Assembly: GCF_017498065.1 (NCBI RefSeq)
Contig: NZ_JAGDFX010000016.1
Coordinates: forward strand, 1 to 64,000
DNA length: 64,000 nucleotides
Direction of reading: 5' to 3'
DNA from: Oceanisphaera pacifica
Lineage (GTDB): Bacteria; Pseudomonadota; Gammaproteobacteria; Enterobacterales; Aeromonadaceae
Shown here: positions 16,236 to 25,136 of the stretch, one piece after another
Layout of the letters: each line of letters starts with the position of its first letter
Numbering within the stretch: the first letter of the stretch is position 1
Made by a program: the position numbers and the translations under genes
The notes under the pieces: generated by a model
Databases searched by the model: none
What the model was told of the DNA's origin: nothing
Seen by the model: the letters and a program-made list of their open reading frames with translations, nothing else

Positions 16236-17246
16236 TTAAATACCCTCGAATTCCTGCTCAAATAGCCGAATCGACTCGTTGATGATTTCATTGTCAGGTA
16301 AACCATGTTGCAACAAGCAGCTCTGTTGCCAATTACCTTCGTCATTGGCAATAAAGCAGGGGATAGGTAGATTGTTCTGACGTGCAATCAGCAGCATTTT
16401 CTTGACCACATAATAAGAGTGCGTGGCCATAAATATCTGAATACCTTGTTGTGCCAGCATGTGCACTATATCTAACAGCTGCACAATAGCAGTGGGGTGC
16501 AAGGCTGACTCAGGCTCGTCGATAAATACTACTGAGCCCGGTGTGAGATAGCGATTACCCAACAATGTATCGAGTATTGCAATCTTCTTAATGCCTTCCG
16601 CAGTGCTGTGAATAGAAAAGCGTGAGTTGCCTTGCTTATAGACCCATTGCTGGTCTTCAAACATCACTCTACCCTGAAATATCGATTCTAGTTGCTTGCG
16701 AGACTTAGAGAAGCTATCGAAGTTACGGCCCGCTTGCGTTGGGTTTTGCAAAGCTAGTACCAAGTCAGCATAAGTAGAGTCATAGCCAAACTCTCGGTTC
16801 TGCACTGCACTTTTAAGGATCACATGCCACAAAGTCAGCACTTCTTTGGGCGGTAAAAATACAGAATTGTCGCTTCGCAGTTGTAGTGTATTGTTGCTGG
16901 CTTTTACCTGTTTGCTGGTATCTTTGCCAAAGCTAAAAGCGATCTCGCTGTTATCACCCATCCGAATGCTCGCTTCCAGCCGGCTACCTTGAGTGCGCCG
17001 CACCATGTCTCCTAAGTGCTGGGTCTGAAAGGTCCAGTAGAGTTTATCGCTGAGTACTTCGTTAAAGTTACGGTTGTCTTGACCTCGGCCAAACTCTTCT
17101 TGTGCTCTTATCGCGCAATAAAGCATTTTTAATAACCAAGTTTTCCCGCAGCTATTTCTCCCAATAAGTAAATTAAGCTTGCCTAGCTGCAGACCTTCGG
17201 CCTTTTTAACCGGGCCACTGTTGTGTATGGAGAATTGGCTAATCAT
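16236..17246 (-). CDS. AAA family ATPase inside the hsd cluster
   Basis: A 336-residue ABC/SMC-type ATPase. Walker A GRNSCGKT is at 29-36, a signature-like STAEGIKKIAIL at 214-225, Walker B VVFIDEPESAL at 238-248 and an H-loop ATHSYYV at 274-280. The insert between is only about 170 residues, so no long coiled coil as in Rad50 or RloC, and there is no anticodon-nuclease or TOPRIM domain. Lying between hsdS and hsdR, and coupled to the small gene at 15724, it fits the general plan of ATPase-plus-effector defence pairs. I cannot assign it to Septu, PARIS, Gabija or Rlo systems. Confidence 0.8.
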   Translation of the reverse strand: MISQFSIHNSGPVKKAEGLQLGKLNLLIGRNSCGKTWLLKMLYCAIRAQEEFGRGQDNRNFNEVLSDKLYWTFQTQHLGDMVRRTQGSRLEASIRMGDNSEIAFSFGKDTSKQVKASNNTLQLRSDNSVFLPPKEVLTLWHVILKSAVQNREFGYDSTYADLVLALQNPTQAGRNFDSFSKSRKQLESIFQGRVMFEDQQWVYKQGNSRFSIHSTAEGIKKIAILDTLLGNRYLTPGSVVFIDEPESALHPTAIVQLLDIVHMLAQQGIQIFMATHSYYVVKKMLLIARQNNLPIPCFIANDEGNWQQSCLLQHGLPDNEIINESIRLFEQEFEGI

Positions 17247-17377
17247 AGTCTCAACCTTTTGATTCTTTATGAGAATATATCATGGATACAAACGTGGCTC
17301 ATTACTGCGGTACTTGTGAAGTATCATGTGTACACGGGTTTTGTTCATTGCACGCCCTTATTATTCATCACTGTTTT

Positions 17378-17509
17378 CTAACCCCGGTAAAGATTTTGCC
17401 AAACTTTGGGCAGTTCACCTTTGCCATCACGGCCACCCGCCAGCTTAAAATCAATGGATGATGTTTCTCGTAGCAGATTGAAATCATCTATCGAGTCGAG
17501 GCTAAACAT
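17378..17509 (-). pseudogene. Truncated AlbA_2 (Schlafen-like) domain gene
   Basis: From ATG 17509, which overlaps the last codons of hsdS by eight bases, 43 codons read MFSLDSIDDFNLLRETSS and then IDFKLAGGRDGKGELP before a TAG at 17380-17378. This is the N-terminal strand and loop of AlbA_2 domains (ExxxLEFKLAxGxDGKGxLP), which start putative DNA-binding or ATP-binding proteins often found in type I restriction operons. The rest of the gene is missing. The remaining 17247-17377 shows no gene. It looks like a deletion or replacement scar at the point where the ATPase pair was inserted. Confidence 0.65.
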
Positions 17510-19013
17510 CTAAAGCTTCCTTGGTTTTGCTGGCTGGCACTGAATCATCGGCTAATACTGAAACGTCTAACTCGCCGGAAAGGAGTTTGGGGATCAGGGT
17601 ATCGCGGAGCTCTTGAACAAATAAAACCTCTTTCTTTGACGAGGAAACTTTATTATAAATATTTCCAGCTAGTTCATGGAAAACATCCATTAAAGACTTA
17701 CATGGTACAACCGTTTCAATTTTCCTTAAATTACTTACAGGCCTAGAAATAGAAGGAACTCCTACTTGCGATGTATTAGCTAACAGCTCATATTGACCTA
17801 AATATGATTTAAAATAATTAACAATATACAAAGAAGAAACTAAATTTTTATTTGGTCGCATATAAAACTGACGTTGAGACAATACGTAACGCTTATGTCT
17901 TGAATTCTCGGGAATAAACGCAACTTGACCTATACTTCCCGCATGAGTAAATACGACATCACCTCTACAAACATTAGCTTTACCCAATTTATCAGCATGT
18001 TTTAACGTCAAGTAATTAAATGAGCTGTCCTCTAACATAACCCCTTTTAAGTGCTGCCCACTAATTACCGGAATTCCAGACTCTACAAAAGTGTCTACTT
18101 TTATATTTGAGCCAAACGGCCCCATTGCAATTATTTCTGATAACTGCTCCATTGTTTTCACCTCCCAGCCCTCTGGCACACTTCCCAGCTCTGACTCCAC
18201 CAGCGCGTTGGGGAATAACGCGGCGGTGATGGCGAGTTGTTCGGCCTTGATGGGGGTTGGGGTGTTGTGGTTGAGTTTTTCGTCAATGGCTTGTTGCAGG
18301 TGGCGGTTTAGGTTTTGCTGAATATCTGTCAGTTGTTCTAGCGTGATGGCACCGCAAATAATCGCTTGAGCGGCGAGTTCTTGGGTGGCGGTGTCTGCGC
18401 CCATATTTTGGGCGGTGATTTTGGCGCGAGTGGGTTCAAAATCGACAAACCAGCTTTTGAAAATCGCTTGCGCGATGTGCTCTAGAGTTTGGTTGGTTTG
18501 ACGGTTGAGCTCGATTTTATTTGCTATATCTGACAAAACCTTTGCAACTCCACCTTCAGCACTACCATGCCTTGGTATTTTTAATGCTTTTAATACTGGA
18601 ATTCTAACATTGCTAACAGTAGAGCCTGTTCCCTCATTCCAAGCGATTTGGTGCTGAACAAAAGGTGATTGCAAAGCCCAAAACAAATACTCTCCATTAA
18701 CACTTTCTTTAGGGCGCAATAAAACCTGTCTTTGACCAAGACAGCACTGAAGTCCTTTCGGGATAATACAAACTTCACCCATTGGTGCTTCACGCGTAAA
18801 TACTATATCGCCAGCTTGTGGCACAGCTCTTCTAATACGTTTTTCATAATCCTCTTGGTTAGTGAAACTTGGGGAGCTTAAATCTAAAACACCATTTCTA
18901 ATATTTTGATTGCGTAAGACAAGGAAGCCCTCATCCGTCCATTTTGGTGTTGAGTGTGGACAATCAACTACTAGTTCGCACATTGACTCCAAGGTATCGT
19001 ATTCAGCATTCAT
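17502..19013 (-). CDS. hsdS: Type I restriction specificity subunit S
   Basis: HsdS, 503 residues, chooses the DNA target for methylation and cleavage. Two target recognition domains are visible: the first starts near the N-terminus (VVDCPHSTPKWTDEGFLVL) and ends with the conserved helix (NRQTNQTLEHIAQAIFKSWF, about 170-190). The second starts at SVPEGWEVKTMEQLSEI and ends with ELRDTLIPKLLSGELDVS. The start overlaps the hsdM stop by 11 bp. The recognition domains have AT-richer DNA than the conserved helices, as is usual when these domains are exchanged. The extra segment between the two halves (about 190-275) is longer than in many family members. Confidence 0.93.
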   Translation of the reverse strand: MNAEYDTLESMCELVVDCPHSTPKWTDEGFLVLRNQNIRNGVLDLSSPSFTNQEDYEKRIRRAVPQAGDIVFTREAPMGEVCIIPKGLQCCLGQRQVLLRPKESVNGEYLFWALQSPFVQHQIAWNEGTGSTVSNVRIPVLKALKIPRHGSAEGGVAKVLSDIANKIELNRQTNQTLEHIAQAIFKSWFVDFEPTRAKITAQNMGADTATQELAAQAIICGAITLEQLTDIQQNLNRHLQQAIDEKLNHNTPTPIKAEQLAITAALFPNALVESELGSVPEGWEVKTMEQLSEIIAMGPFGSNIKVDTFVESGIPVISGQHLKGVMLEDSSFNYLTLKHADKLGKANVCRGDVVFTHAGSIGQVAFIPENSRHKRYVLSQRQFYMRPNKNLVSSLYIVNYFKSYLGQYELLANTSQVGVPSISRPVSNLRKIETVVPCKSLMDVFHELAGNIYNKVSSSKKEVLFVQELRDTLIPKLLSGELDVSVLADDSVPASKTKEALDV

Positions 19014-20712
19014 AACCCAACCCCGCTAAGTTCTTTTTAATCTCGGCTTCTAATCGGGCTGATTCGGCAAACTGTTCTTTTAAGGTGCTGGTTAGGCGTG
19101 CCATTTTTTCAGCAAAGGGTTCGCCGTCATCGATCTCTGCGGCGGCACCCACATAGCGGCCGGGGGTCAGCACAAAGTCGTGCTTTTGCATATCTGTGAG
19201 GCTGGCACTAAAGCAAAAGCCTGCTTGGTTTTCATACCCCTCGTCTTTTTGCCATGCATGAAACACGTCGGTCACGGTAGCTAAGTCTTCGGCGGTAAAG
19301 TCGCGCAACACACGGTCGCGCATATAGCCTAATTGGCGAGCGTCGATAAACAGTACTTCACCTTGGCGGTTGACCTTGCCACTTTTTGTATCAGCGGCTT
19401 TATTCTTGGTTAAAAACCAAATACAGGCCGGAATTTGGGTGTTGGTAAACAACTGGCCGGGCAGGGCGACCATGCACTCTACTAAGTCTTCTTCTATTAA
19501 ACGCTTGCGGATCTCGCCTTCATTGTTGGTGTTTGAGCTCATGGAGCCATTGGCCAACAATAATGCCATTGAGCCGGTAGGCGCTAAGTGATGCAGCATG
19601 TGCTGCACCCAAGCAAAGTTGGCGTTGCCTTTAGGCGGCGTACCGTATTGCCAGCGCACATCGTCTGCTAAAGACTCATGCCACCAATCTTTGATATTAA
19701 ACGGCGGGTTGGCCATTACAAAGTCGGCGCGCAAGTCAGGATGCTGATCGTCTAAGAAGGTGTCGGCATTCTTTTTACCAAAGTTAAAATCGATACCACG
19801 AATCGCCATGTTCATGGCGGCCAACTTCCAAGTAGTGGGATTCGACTCTTGGCCATAAACGGAAATATGTTGGCGTTGCTCGGCGGCATCGTAATGCTGA
19901 ATAGTGGCTTTTTCTTCGATAAATTTATCGCTAGACACAAAAAAGCCGCCGGAGCCCATGGCCGGATCGTATACTCGGCCAGAGTAGGGCTGCAGCATTT
20001 CTACAATCAAGGTCACAATGCTTTTGGGCGTGTAATACTGACCGCCTTGTTTGCCTTCGGCGAGGGCAAATTGACCTAAGAAGTATTCGTACACATGGCC
20101 CAGAATATCTTTACTGTGCAGGCTGAGTGCTTGGCCTTTGTATTCAGGGCTGGCAAACGAGGTATCAGAAAAAGAGTGGATCAGCCCAATCAATTTATCG
20201 CTGTCGAGTTGGTATTGGCTAATGCGGTTTAAGATACCTTTCAGCTTGGCGTTATTGCTTTCAATGGCTTCTAGCGCATTATCTACCAACCAAGAGACTG
20301 AGCGTAGTTTTACGTCTTCACCTTGTGCATTTTTCCACAGTACCGAGCCGGTGGGCAAAATAGCCTTTTCTTTGAGCGTGCTCCAACGAGCGGCTCTAGG
20401 CACCCAAAACACGTTGGCTTCGCGGTAGTAATCCAGTATCTCTAGCTCGTCCGCCAGTGCCTGTTGGTACTCTTGCTCGCTGTCGTAATCTTCACGTGGC
20501 ATAAAGTAGATGTTGTCATCACCGTCTTGCTGAAACAGCGCAATTAGCTCTTTTTGGCGTTCATCAAAAGCATCAGACACATACTTTAAGAAAATCAGCC
20601 CCAGCACTATGTGTTTATAGTTAGCGGCATCTAAGTTAGCCCGCAGTTTATCTGCGGCCTTCCATAGCTTGTCATCCAGCTCTTTTAAAAATTCTTGTTC
20701 TAAGTTTTGCAT
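19003..20712 (-). CDS. hsdM: Type I DNA methyltransferase M subunit
   Basis: HsdM, 569 residues from ATG 20712, an N6-adenine methyltransferase. The SAM-binding motif DPAMGSGGFF is at about 249-258 and the catalytic motif NPPF at about 335-338. The N-terminal helical domain precedes it (LWKAADKLRANLD). I prefer ATG 20712, with GGGGA five bases upstream, over the TTG at 20733. The gene leads the operon hsdM, hsdS, AlbA fragment, ATPase, 169-aa protein, hsdR. Confidence 0.95.
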   Translation of the reverse strand: MQNLEQEFLKELDDKLWKAADKLRANLDAANYKHIVLGLIFLKYVSDAFDERQKELIALFQQDGDDNIYFMPREDYDSEQEYQQALADELEILDYYREANVFWVPRAARWSTLKEKAILPTGSVLWKNAQGEDVKLRSVSWLVDNALEAIESNNAKLKGILNRISQYQLDSDKLIGLIHSFSDTSFASPEYKGQALSLHSKDILGHVYEYFLGQFALAEGKQGGQYYTPKSIVTLIVEMLQPYSGRVYDPAMGSGGFFVSSDKFIEEKATIQHYDAAEQRQHISVYGQESNPTTWKLAAMNMAIRGIDFNFGKKNADTFLDDQHPDLRADFVMANPPFNIKDWWHESLADDVRWQYGTPPKGNANFAWVQHMLHHLAPTGSMALLLANGSMSSNTNNEGEIRKRLIEEDLVECMVALPGQLFTNTQIPACIWFLTKNKAADTKSGKVNRQGEVLFIDARQLGYMRDRVLRDFTAEDLATVTDVFHAWQKDEGYENQAGFCFSASLTDMQKHDFVLTPGRYVGAAAEIDDGEPFAEKMARLTSTLKEQFAESARLEAEIKKNLAGLGYEC

Positions 20713-20814
20713 GTGTTCCCCAAAAAGTGCCAACCGAATCGTGCGGCAAACTGGCCAAATGATACCCCGTTAAGCAACAGAGCTTCAATTTAGGTAAATA
20801 TTTATCAGGTTTTG

Positions 20815-20876
20815 TGCCTAGTACTCCGTCTAAGTAAAGGAGCCTTAGCGAGTTAATTTAGACGGAGTACTAGGCA
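20815..20876. repeat. Long hairpin element, right copy
   Basis: TGCCTAGTACTCCGTCTAA (20815-20833) pairs perfectly with its inverse at 20858-20876 across a 24-base loop. It lies 102 bp upstream of hsdM and matches the hairpin at 12242-12308 in sequence and orientation. It has no transposase. The rest of 20877-21212 shows no gene. Confidence 0.8.
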
Positions 20877-21212
20877 TGAGCTTCTCATTACTTACAAAGA
20901 CAGTCATTGTTGATACGGTTTTATTATGAGTAAACCGATTGATACAGAGCCTGTGTCAGATCGGTTAGCAAGGTAAAAGCCTACGCTATTGCCCTTCAAT
21001 TCTAAATGAAGAACAGTACTAGTGCATGGCTCACTTTTGCTGAGAGGATTACTAAATATACGCTTAACGCTCGTAGCAATGTGTGGAGAGAAGGCAGATA
21101 CGGGAGATACGCCTGGAGTTACCCCCCGCTATACTTAACTCCTAACTAGCGCGTACTGACAATAAGGCGTATACCGGTGCACTGATCGCCTTATATTACT
21201 CCGTATTTAGCC

Positions 21213-21243
21213 CAAAGTTAGTAAACAGTGTTTACTAACTTTG
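21213..21243. promoter_or_regulatory. Candidate parS palindrome, site 2 (31 bp)
   Basis: A perfect 31-bp palindrome: CAAAGTTAGTAAACA, central G, then its inverse TGTTTACTAACTTTG. It contains the 17-bp core AGTAAACAGTGTTTACT at 21220-21236. It lies 153 bp beyond the parB stop. It could double as a transcription terminator, but it lacks a T-run and the core recurs elsewhere without long arms. Confidence 0.75.
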
Positions 21244-21300
21244 GTTGTTATTTGCACAAACGCTTAGATTTTACTCGTTGTGTGTTTTTCATGCTAAAAC

Positions 21301-21317
21301 GGTAAACACTGTTTTCT
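21301..21317. promoter_or_regulatory. Degenerate parS-like site 3
   Basis: GGTAAACACTGTTTTCT matches AGTAAACACTGTTTACT at 15 of 17 positions. It lies between site 2 and the end of parB. Confidence 0.5.
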
Positions 21318-21395
21318 CTTGATGTTTTAAATCCAAAATAAGTAGGCTTCATCAACATAAATTGATGTGGCCTACTACGCTTGGGTCCACTTAGC

Positions 21396-22571
21396 CTAAT
21401 CGTTGGTAGTGCTTTCCATTGCTGCCAAATACTGGGCAACCATTTTTTTTATTTCTGCCATTTGTGATTCTGGGAGCTTACGGAATGTCATTTTCATCCC
21501 ATCTTTTACCGTCGTACTAGTTACAATTGACTCTCGTCCTGTAAATACTGACTCACTGGTTTCTTGAACTTCTGGGGTCGGTGCTAGCGTCGCAAAGGCT
21601 TCTGTTATTTCTGCTCTCGCTGCGTTATCAATAACCCGAATAACTGTTTCAGATAATCCAAGCAACTCGACCATTTCGGGAAGCTCCATCAACTGAGCCA
21701 AGTTTTCGCAGGCTATTACCGGTGCGAGTTCATTATCAACAAACTCACTTTGCTCTAGCATTAATGCTCTTGTCTGCTTTACTGCTCGCTCTAACTGTAT
21801 GTCTTTAACGCTAATATTAGCGGCTAGTTTTTCCGGTTTAAGCGACTTTATAAACTCTAAAAGTTCTTTATCAAACTTTAACTCTTGGGCTTGAGACCAC
21901 ATAGTCCTATAAGCATTGATTCGTGGGCGTCCTAAATCAAAGCCACTAGCGTGTGCTTGGTAAAACTCTTTTGGTAGCAAGTATGCATCTCTTGCTTGAT
22001 ACACTTTGACCTTACTTATACCTTCTTGGCGTGCTATCTCTACCGGCGACACTCCTTTATCAATAAGGAGTGTGTATTGCTTCCCTTGCTCATACTGTGA
22101 TAATTGCTTATAGACGTTGCCAATCTCTGAAAGATACCGAGCTGTTTTCTCATCAACTAGCGGACTAGTGGTGATATACATATAGTAAGGACGTTTGGTA
22201 ATTATACAGGTTGCGCGACGACGAGAGCCGTCCAGTGCTTCATAGCGGCCATCAGGTAATTGGCGACCTATAGCTGGAAACGTCATGCCGTGTTTGCGTA
22301 CAGACGGTATCAAGTCACGCAATGCAAATGTGTTTAATGCTTCTTGAATTCTGCCATTACCACTAAAGACTGTCGTTTTTTTCTCGATATCTTCTGGTTG
22401 TATGGTAATTAATTTGAACGTTACTTCTTTTTCATTACCTAAGTTTAAGGTGATTTCTGACTTCTGTTGATGTGCTTGTTGAGCAAATACGTCTTTTGCT
22501 CCTTCTTTCTCCAGCTCAGCCATACTAGTCACGGCGCCGGGAGTAAATGCTTGGCGTCTTACTTTTTTCAT
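21396..22571 (-). CDS. parB: ParB-like partition protein
   Basis: A 391-residue centromere-binding protein. The ParB/RepB N-terminal domain is seen as LIPSVRKHGMTFPAIGRQL and the GSRRRATC box (about 155-162). A helix-turn-helix follows (VSPVEIARQEGISKVKVYQA, about 216-235). The C-terminal third is helical and variable, ending in a probable dimerisation segment. It follows parA with 66 bp between. Four 17-bp palindromes close to the operon, two on each side, are the likely DNA targets. Length is larger than chromosomal ParB and fits plasmid and secondary-chromosome type Ia partition proteins. Confidence 0.85.
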   Translation of the reverse strand: MKKVRRQAFTPGAVTSMAELEKEGAKDVFAQQAHQQKSEITLNLGNEKEVTFKLITIQPEDIEKKTTVFSGNGRIQEALNTFALRDLIPSVRKHGMTFPAIGRQLPDGRYEALDGSRRRATCIITKRPYYMYITTSPLVDEKTARYLSEIGNVYKQLSQYEQGKQYTLLIDKGVSPVEIARQEGISKVKVYQARDAYLLPKEFYQAHASGFDLGRPRINAYRTMWSQAQELKFDKELLEFIKSLKPEKLAANISVKDIQLERAVKQTRALMLEQSEFVDNELAPVIACENLAQLMELPEMVELLGLSETVIRVIDNAARAEITEAFATLAPTPEVQETSESVFTGRESIVTSTTVKDGMKMTFRKLPESQMAEIKKMVAQYLAAMESTTND

Positions 22572-22637
22572 CTATTTAATCTCTCTTAAAAATGTCAGCA
22601 ATAACATCTAAACTTTGTTGTACTTACCAGAGGCGAG

Positions 22638-23867
22638 TTACTGTGTGTCAACTTGGTCCAGCACTGAAATATCTAATAACCCCCACCGATTAAGTAACAT
22701 CCCTTCAATTTCAGCCAGCACTCGGTAAAACTCGGCTTGGGCGTTTCTAAGGGATACTTTGCCTTTGTGGTACTCGTGGGGGGAGTACTCATAAATAGTA
22801 GACATTTGAGTAGAGCAATGTTTTACCGCTTCTGAATTAATAAACTCTGAATTCATCATAAAATGGCCGAATTTTTGACGGTAAATTTCAGTACTTTGTA
22901 CTTCAGCTTGTGAGCGACGGTCAAAGCGTGTCACTAGCATTTTTATATTGTCGTAACCCTTATGGCCAGCAAGCTCCAGTCGCTCATAAATTCGCGTCAT
23001 GGAGCGTAAGTATTTGCCTGTGGCATCTTGATCGTTTTGGTGAGCTTGTACTGGGATGAGGATGCTATTTGCTGCATAGAGTGCGTTCATTACCTTATAG
23101 TCAAGGCTTGGGCCAGTATCAATTAAGATGATGTCGAAGTCATTACGTACTGCTTCAATCACTTTCTCTAAGTGGCTATAAGGGTTAAAGTTTTTGCCAT
23201 GCTCTCGAGACTTATCCTGCATCCATAGTTCAACATAGTTGTCATCGACACTAGCAGGGAGAACACGAAGGTTAGGTACGTTGGTTGGCAAGAAGGCGTT
23301 GTTGCATACATCTGTATAAGTTACACCTTCACTTAACTCATACCCCTCAGTCATTAAATCCCCTACAGTTAGCATATTGTCACTATCAAACTGGGGAGCT
23401 AAATACATAGTTGCTGTGCCTTGAGGGTCACAATCAATAATGCCGATCCGGTATTCATTTTTAAGTTGAACGGCCAAGCCTACACCGGCAGTTACAGTGG
23501 TCATAGTCTTAGCAGCACCACCTTTTAAGTTTGCAATGGTGATGACAAGAGGGTTAACGTCCGATGGTGCTTCCCATCTCTCTTTAAGTACATGACGACG
23601 TAATTCTTGTAGCTGGGGAAAAGTAATAGACCAGCGAGCGCCACCTTCTTTAGGGTCAATTCCAAGCTCAGCAATGCGCTTATTTAACGTTCGACTATTA
23701 ATCCCTCCTAAATCTTCACATACCTCAGACTGGTTATAATTACGAAAGAACTTCCCGTTAGGTGCGTCACCATCTTCAGTTAAAAAGTTACGCTGTTCGC
23801 GTGAAAGGCTTTCAGCTACTCGGGCAAGTTGCTCAATTTTTTGCAGTGTGCTTTTACCTGCGTCCAT
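22638..23867 (-). CDS. parA: ParA-like partition ATPase
   Basis: A type Ia ParA of 409 residues. The N-terminal about 100 residues form an HTH-containing domain (NYNQSEVCEDLGGINSRTLN) that usually autoregulates the operon. The deviant Walker A motif is KGGAAKT (about 115-121), followed by IIDCDPQGTATMYL and IILIDTGPSLDY. ATG 23867 has GGAG just upstream and is preferred over the TTG at 23879. With parB it should segregate the replicon. It resembles P1 ParA and Vibrio chromosome II ParA in architecture. Confidence 0.92.
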   Translation of the reverse strand: MDAGKSTLQKIEQLARVAESLSREQRNFLTEDGDAPNGKFFRNYNQSEVCEDLGGINSRTLNKRIAELGIDPKEGGARWSITFPQLQELRRHVLKERWEAPSDVNPLVITIANLKGGAAKTMTTVTAGVGLAVQLKNEYRIGIIDCDPQGTATMYLAPQFDSDNMLTVGDLMTEGYELSEGVTYTDVCNNAFLPTNVPNLRVLPASVDDNYVELWMQDKSREHGKNFNPYSHLEKVIEAVRNDFDIILIDTGPSLDYKVMNALYAANSILIPVQAHQNDQDATGKYLRSMTRIYERLELAGHKGYDNIKMLVTRFDRRSQAEVQSTEIYRQKFGHFMMNSEFINSEAVKHCSTQMSTIYEYSPHEYHKGKVSLRNAQAEFYRVLAEIEGMLLNRWGLLDISVLDQVDTQ

Positions 23868-23894
23868 GTGACTCTCCAAGTTCCTGGTATGTAT

Positions 23895-23970
23895 TGCTCT
23901 TAGTTAAGCTCATTAGAGCACTTAATTTGACTGTATGCACTGTTTTTCGTTGTATGGCGCTCAATTAGAG
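23895..23970. promoter_or_regulatory. Dyads upstream of parA
   Basis: GCTCATTAGAGC (23908-23919) is a dyad (GCTC-N4-GAGC), TGCTCT/AGAGCA (23895-23900, 23915-23920) pairs around it, and a second GCTCAATTAGAG occurs at 23959-23970. These lie 28-103 bp upstream of the parA start and may be the ParA autoregulation operator. Confidence 0.4.
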
Positions 23971-24071
23971 AGTTGTAATGATTGATAGTGTATTCTTTGT
24001 ATATTAATGTTCATAAGATAGGATGTGAGAACGCTACAGTTATAGTGTTTTGTTAATCTAAAGGTTCAGTG

Positions 24072-24093
24072 TTATGCACACAGCTGTGGATAA
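24072..24093. other. Convergent pair of perfect DnaA boxes
   Basis: TTATGCACA (24072-24080) and TGTGGATAA (24085-24093) are both perfect DnaA boxes (TTATNCACA, the second on the minus strand), in inverted orientation around a CAGC centre, forming a near-palindrome. They lie about 205 bp upstream of parA. Their role is unknown. The rest of 23971-25136 (besides sites 4 and 5) holds no gene that I can support. Confidence 0.65.
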
Positions 24094-24437
24094 CTATTTC
24101 ATATGCGCTATCAAACACTGCTACGATTCCTCTCTTTCATGTGCTGCGATGACCAGTGCTGGGTTCGCTAGAAAGAGCTTTACTCTAACGAGCATTCAAC
24201 AGGATTTTTAATTTGGTCATATATAACGTCAGCAGGCTATCCCCTGCTCTAAAAGAATGGTTTTTTGCGGAGAAGATGAAAATGAAAAACGTTACGCTGA
24301 TAAGCTCTGAGTTGGGTTAATCAGATAAAACACCGAATTCTACCAGTCCATATAATAGGTGCTAAAGCTCTATGAGATGTAAAATTGACTCAGGTTAATA
24401 TTCTAACGATTACTGGTTGTTTGTTTTTTATACTAAA

Positions 24438-24458
24438 AAGTAAACACTGTTTACTTTA
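24438..24458. promoter_or_regulatory. Candidate parS palindrome, site 4
   Basis: AAAGTAAACACTGTTTACTTT is a 21-bp perfect palindrome around C. Core AGTAAACACTGTTTACT at 24440-24456. About 570 bp upstream of parA. Confidence 0.7.
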
Positions 24459-24784
24459 AAGGTTTTAGATTAGTTAGCTGAAATACTACTAAGCCGCTAC
24501 CGTACGAGCCGTCAGATGAAGAAGGTAGGGATGATAAGCTGTCAGCTTCCAGAGCACACTGATAAGAAAACAAGTAATGAGCATGTTGAAAAAACCAATG
24601 AACTCATACCAATCGGATTACAGTCAGTTGAGACCGCATCAGCACAATGGTGGAATGAGCCCAAATAAAGCTGAGGAAAACTACTAGAATAACTATAAAC
24701 CGGTGGCCAGTTTTACTTGACCACTACACCTTCACTTACAATATCTCCTATATAGCAACAACTGTTTATTTATTGAACTAAAAT

Positions 24785-24801
24785 AGTAAACAGTGTTTAC
24801 T
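24785..24801. promoter_or_regulatory. Candidate parS palindrome, site 5
   Basis: AGTAAACAGTGTTTACT, identical to sites 1 and 2. Its flanks (24762-24817) match those of site 1 at 9954-10009 in the same orientation, with eight differences over 56 bp. Confidence 0.7.
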
Positions 24802-25136
24802 TTAGTTAATCATTGTATGCAAGGCTCTGTAGAGAAGTGAGTTCTCCCTGTGTATAGCGAAAGGTATTTAGCTACAGCCTGCCTTAAGCTTTGAAAGCAG
24901 TTGGGTTTGTGTATTAAATACATTCATTAAGTCAGCTTACTACCTAGTAAAAAAACTCTACCTTTAGACTTGTTCAACTTTACTGGCTAACTCAAACTTT
25001 TATCATCCAATGCACTACCTTTCTCTGTGAAATCATCTTTTTATGATCTATATATCATAAGGAAAAGTAATATTAGGATATGGTTATACTGCTGTTAATT
25101 TTGGTATAAGTAACTATTAGAATAAGGTTCCATCAT

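Noticed and set aside
16236-17246. Anticodon nuclease (PrrC/RloC)
   Set aside because: The ATPase lacks the ACNase triad and the long coiled coil; length is too short.
19003-20733. TTG start for hsdM at 20733
   Set aside because: ATG 20712 has a GGGGA site just upstream; the seven extra codons are not family-like.
12242-20876. Integron attC sites
   Set aside because: The hairpins lack the GTTRRRY/RYYYAAC core, and no IntI-type integrase is nearby.
21213-21243. Simple terminator after parB
   Set aside because: It lacks a T-run and its core repeats at four other places without long arms; better explained as parS.
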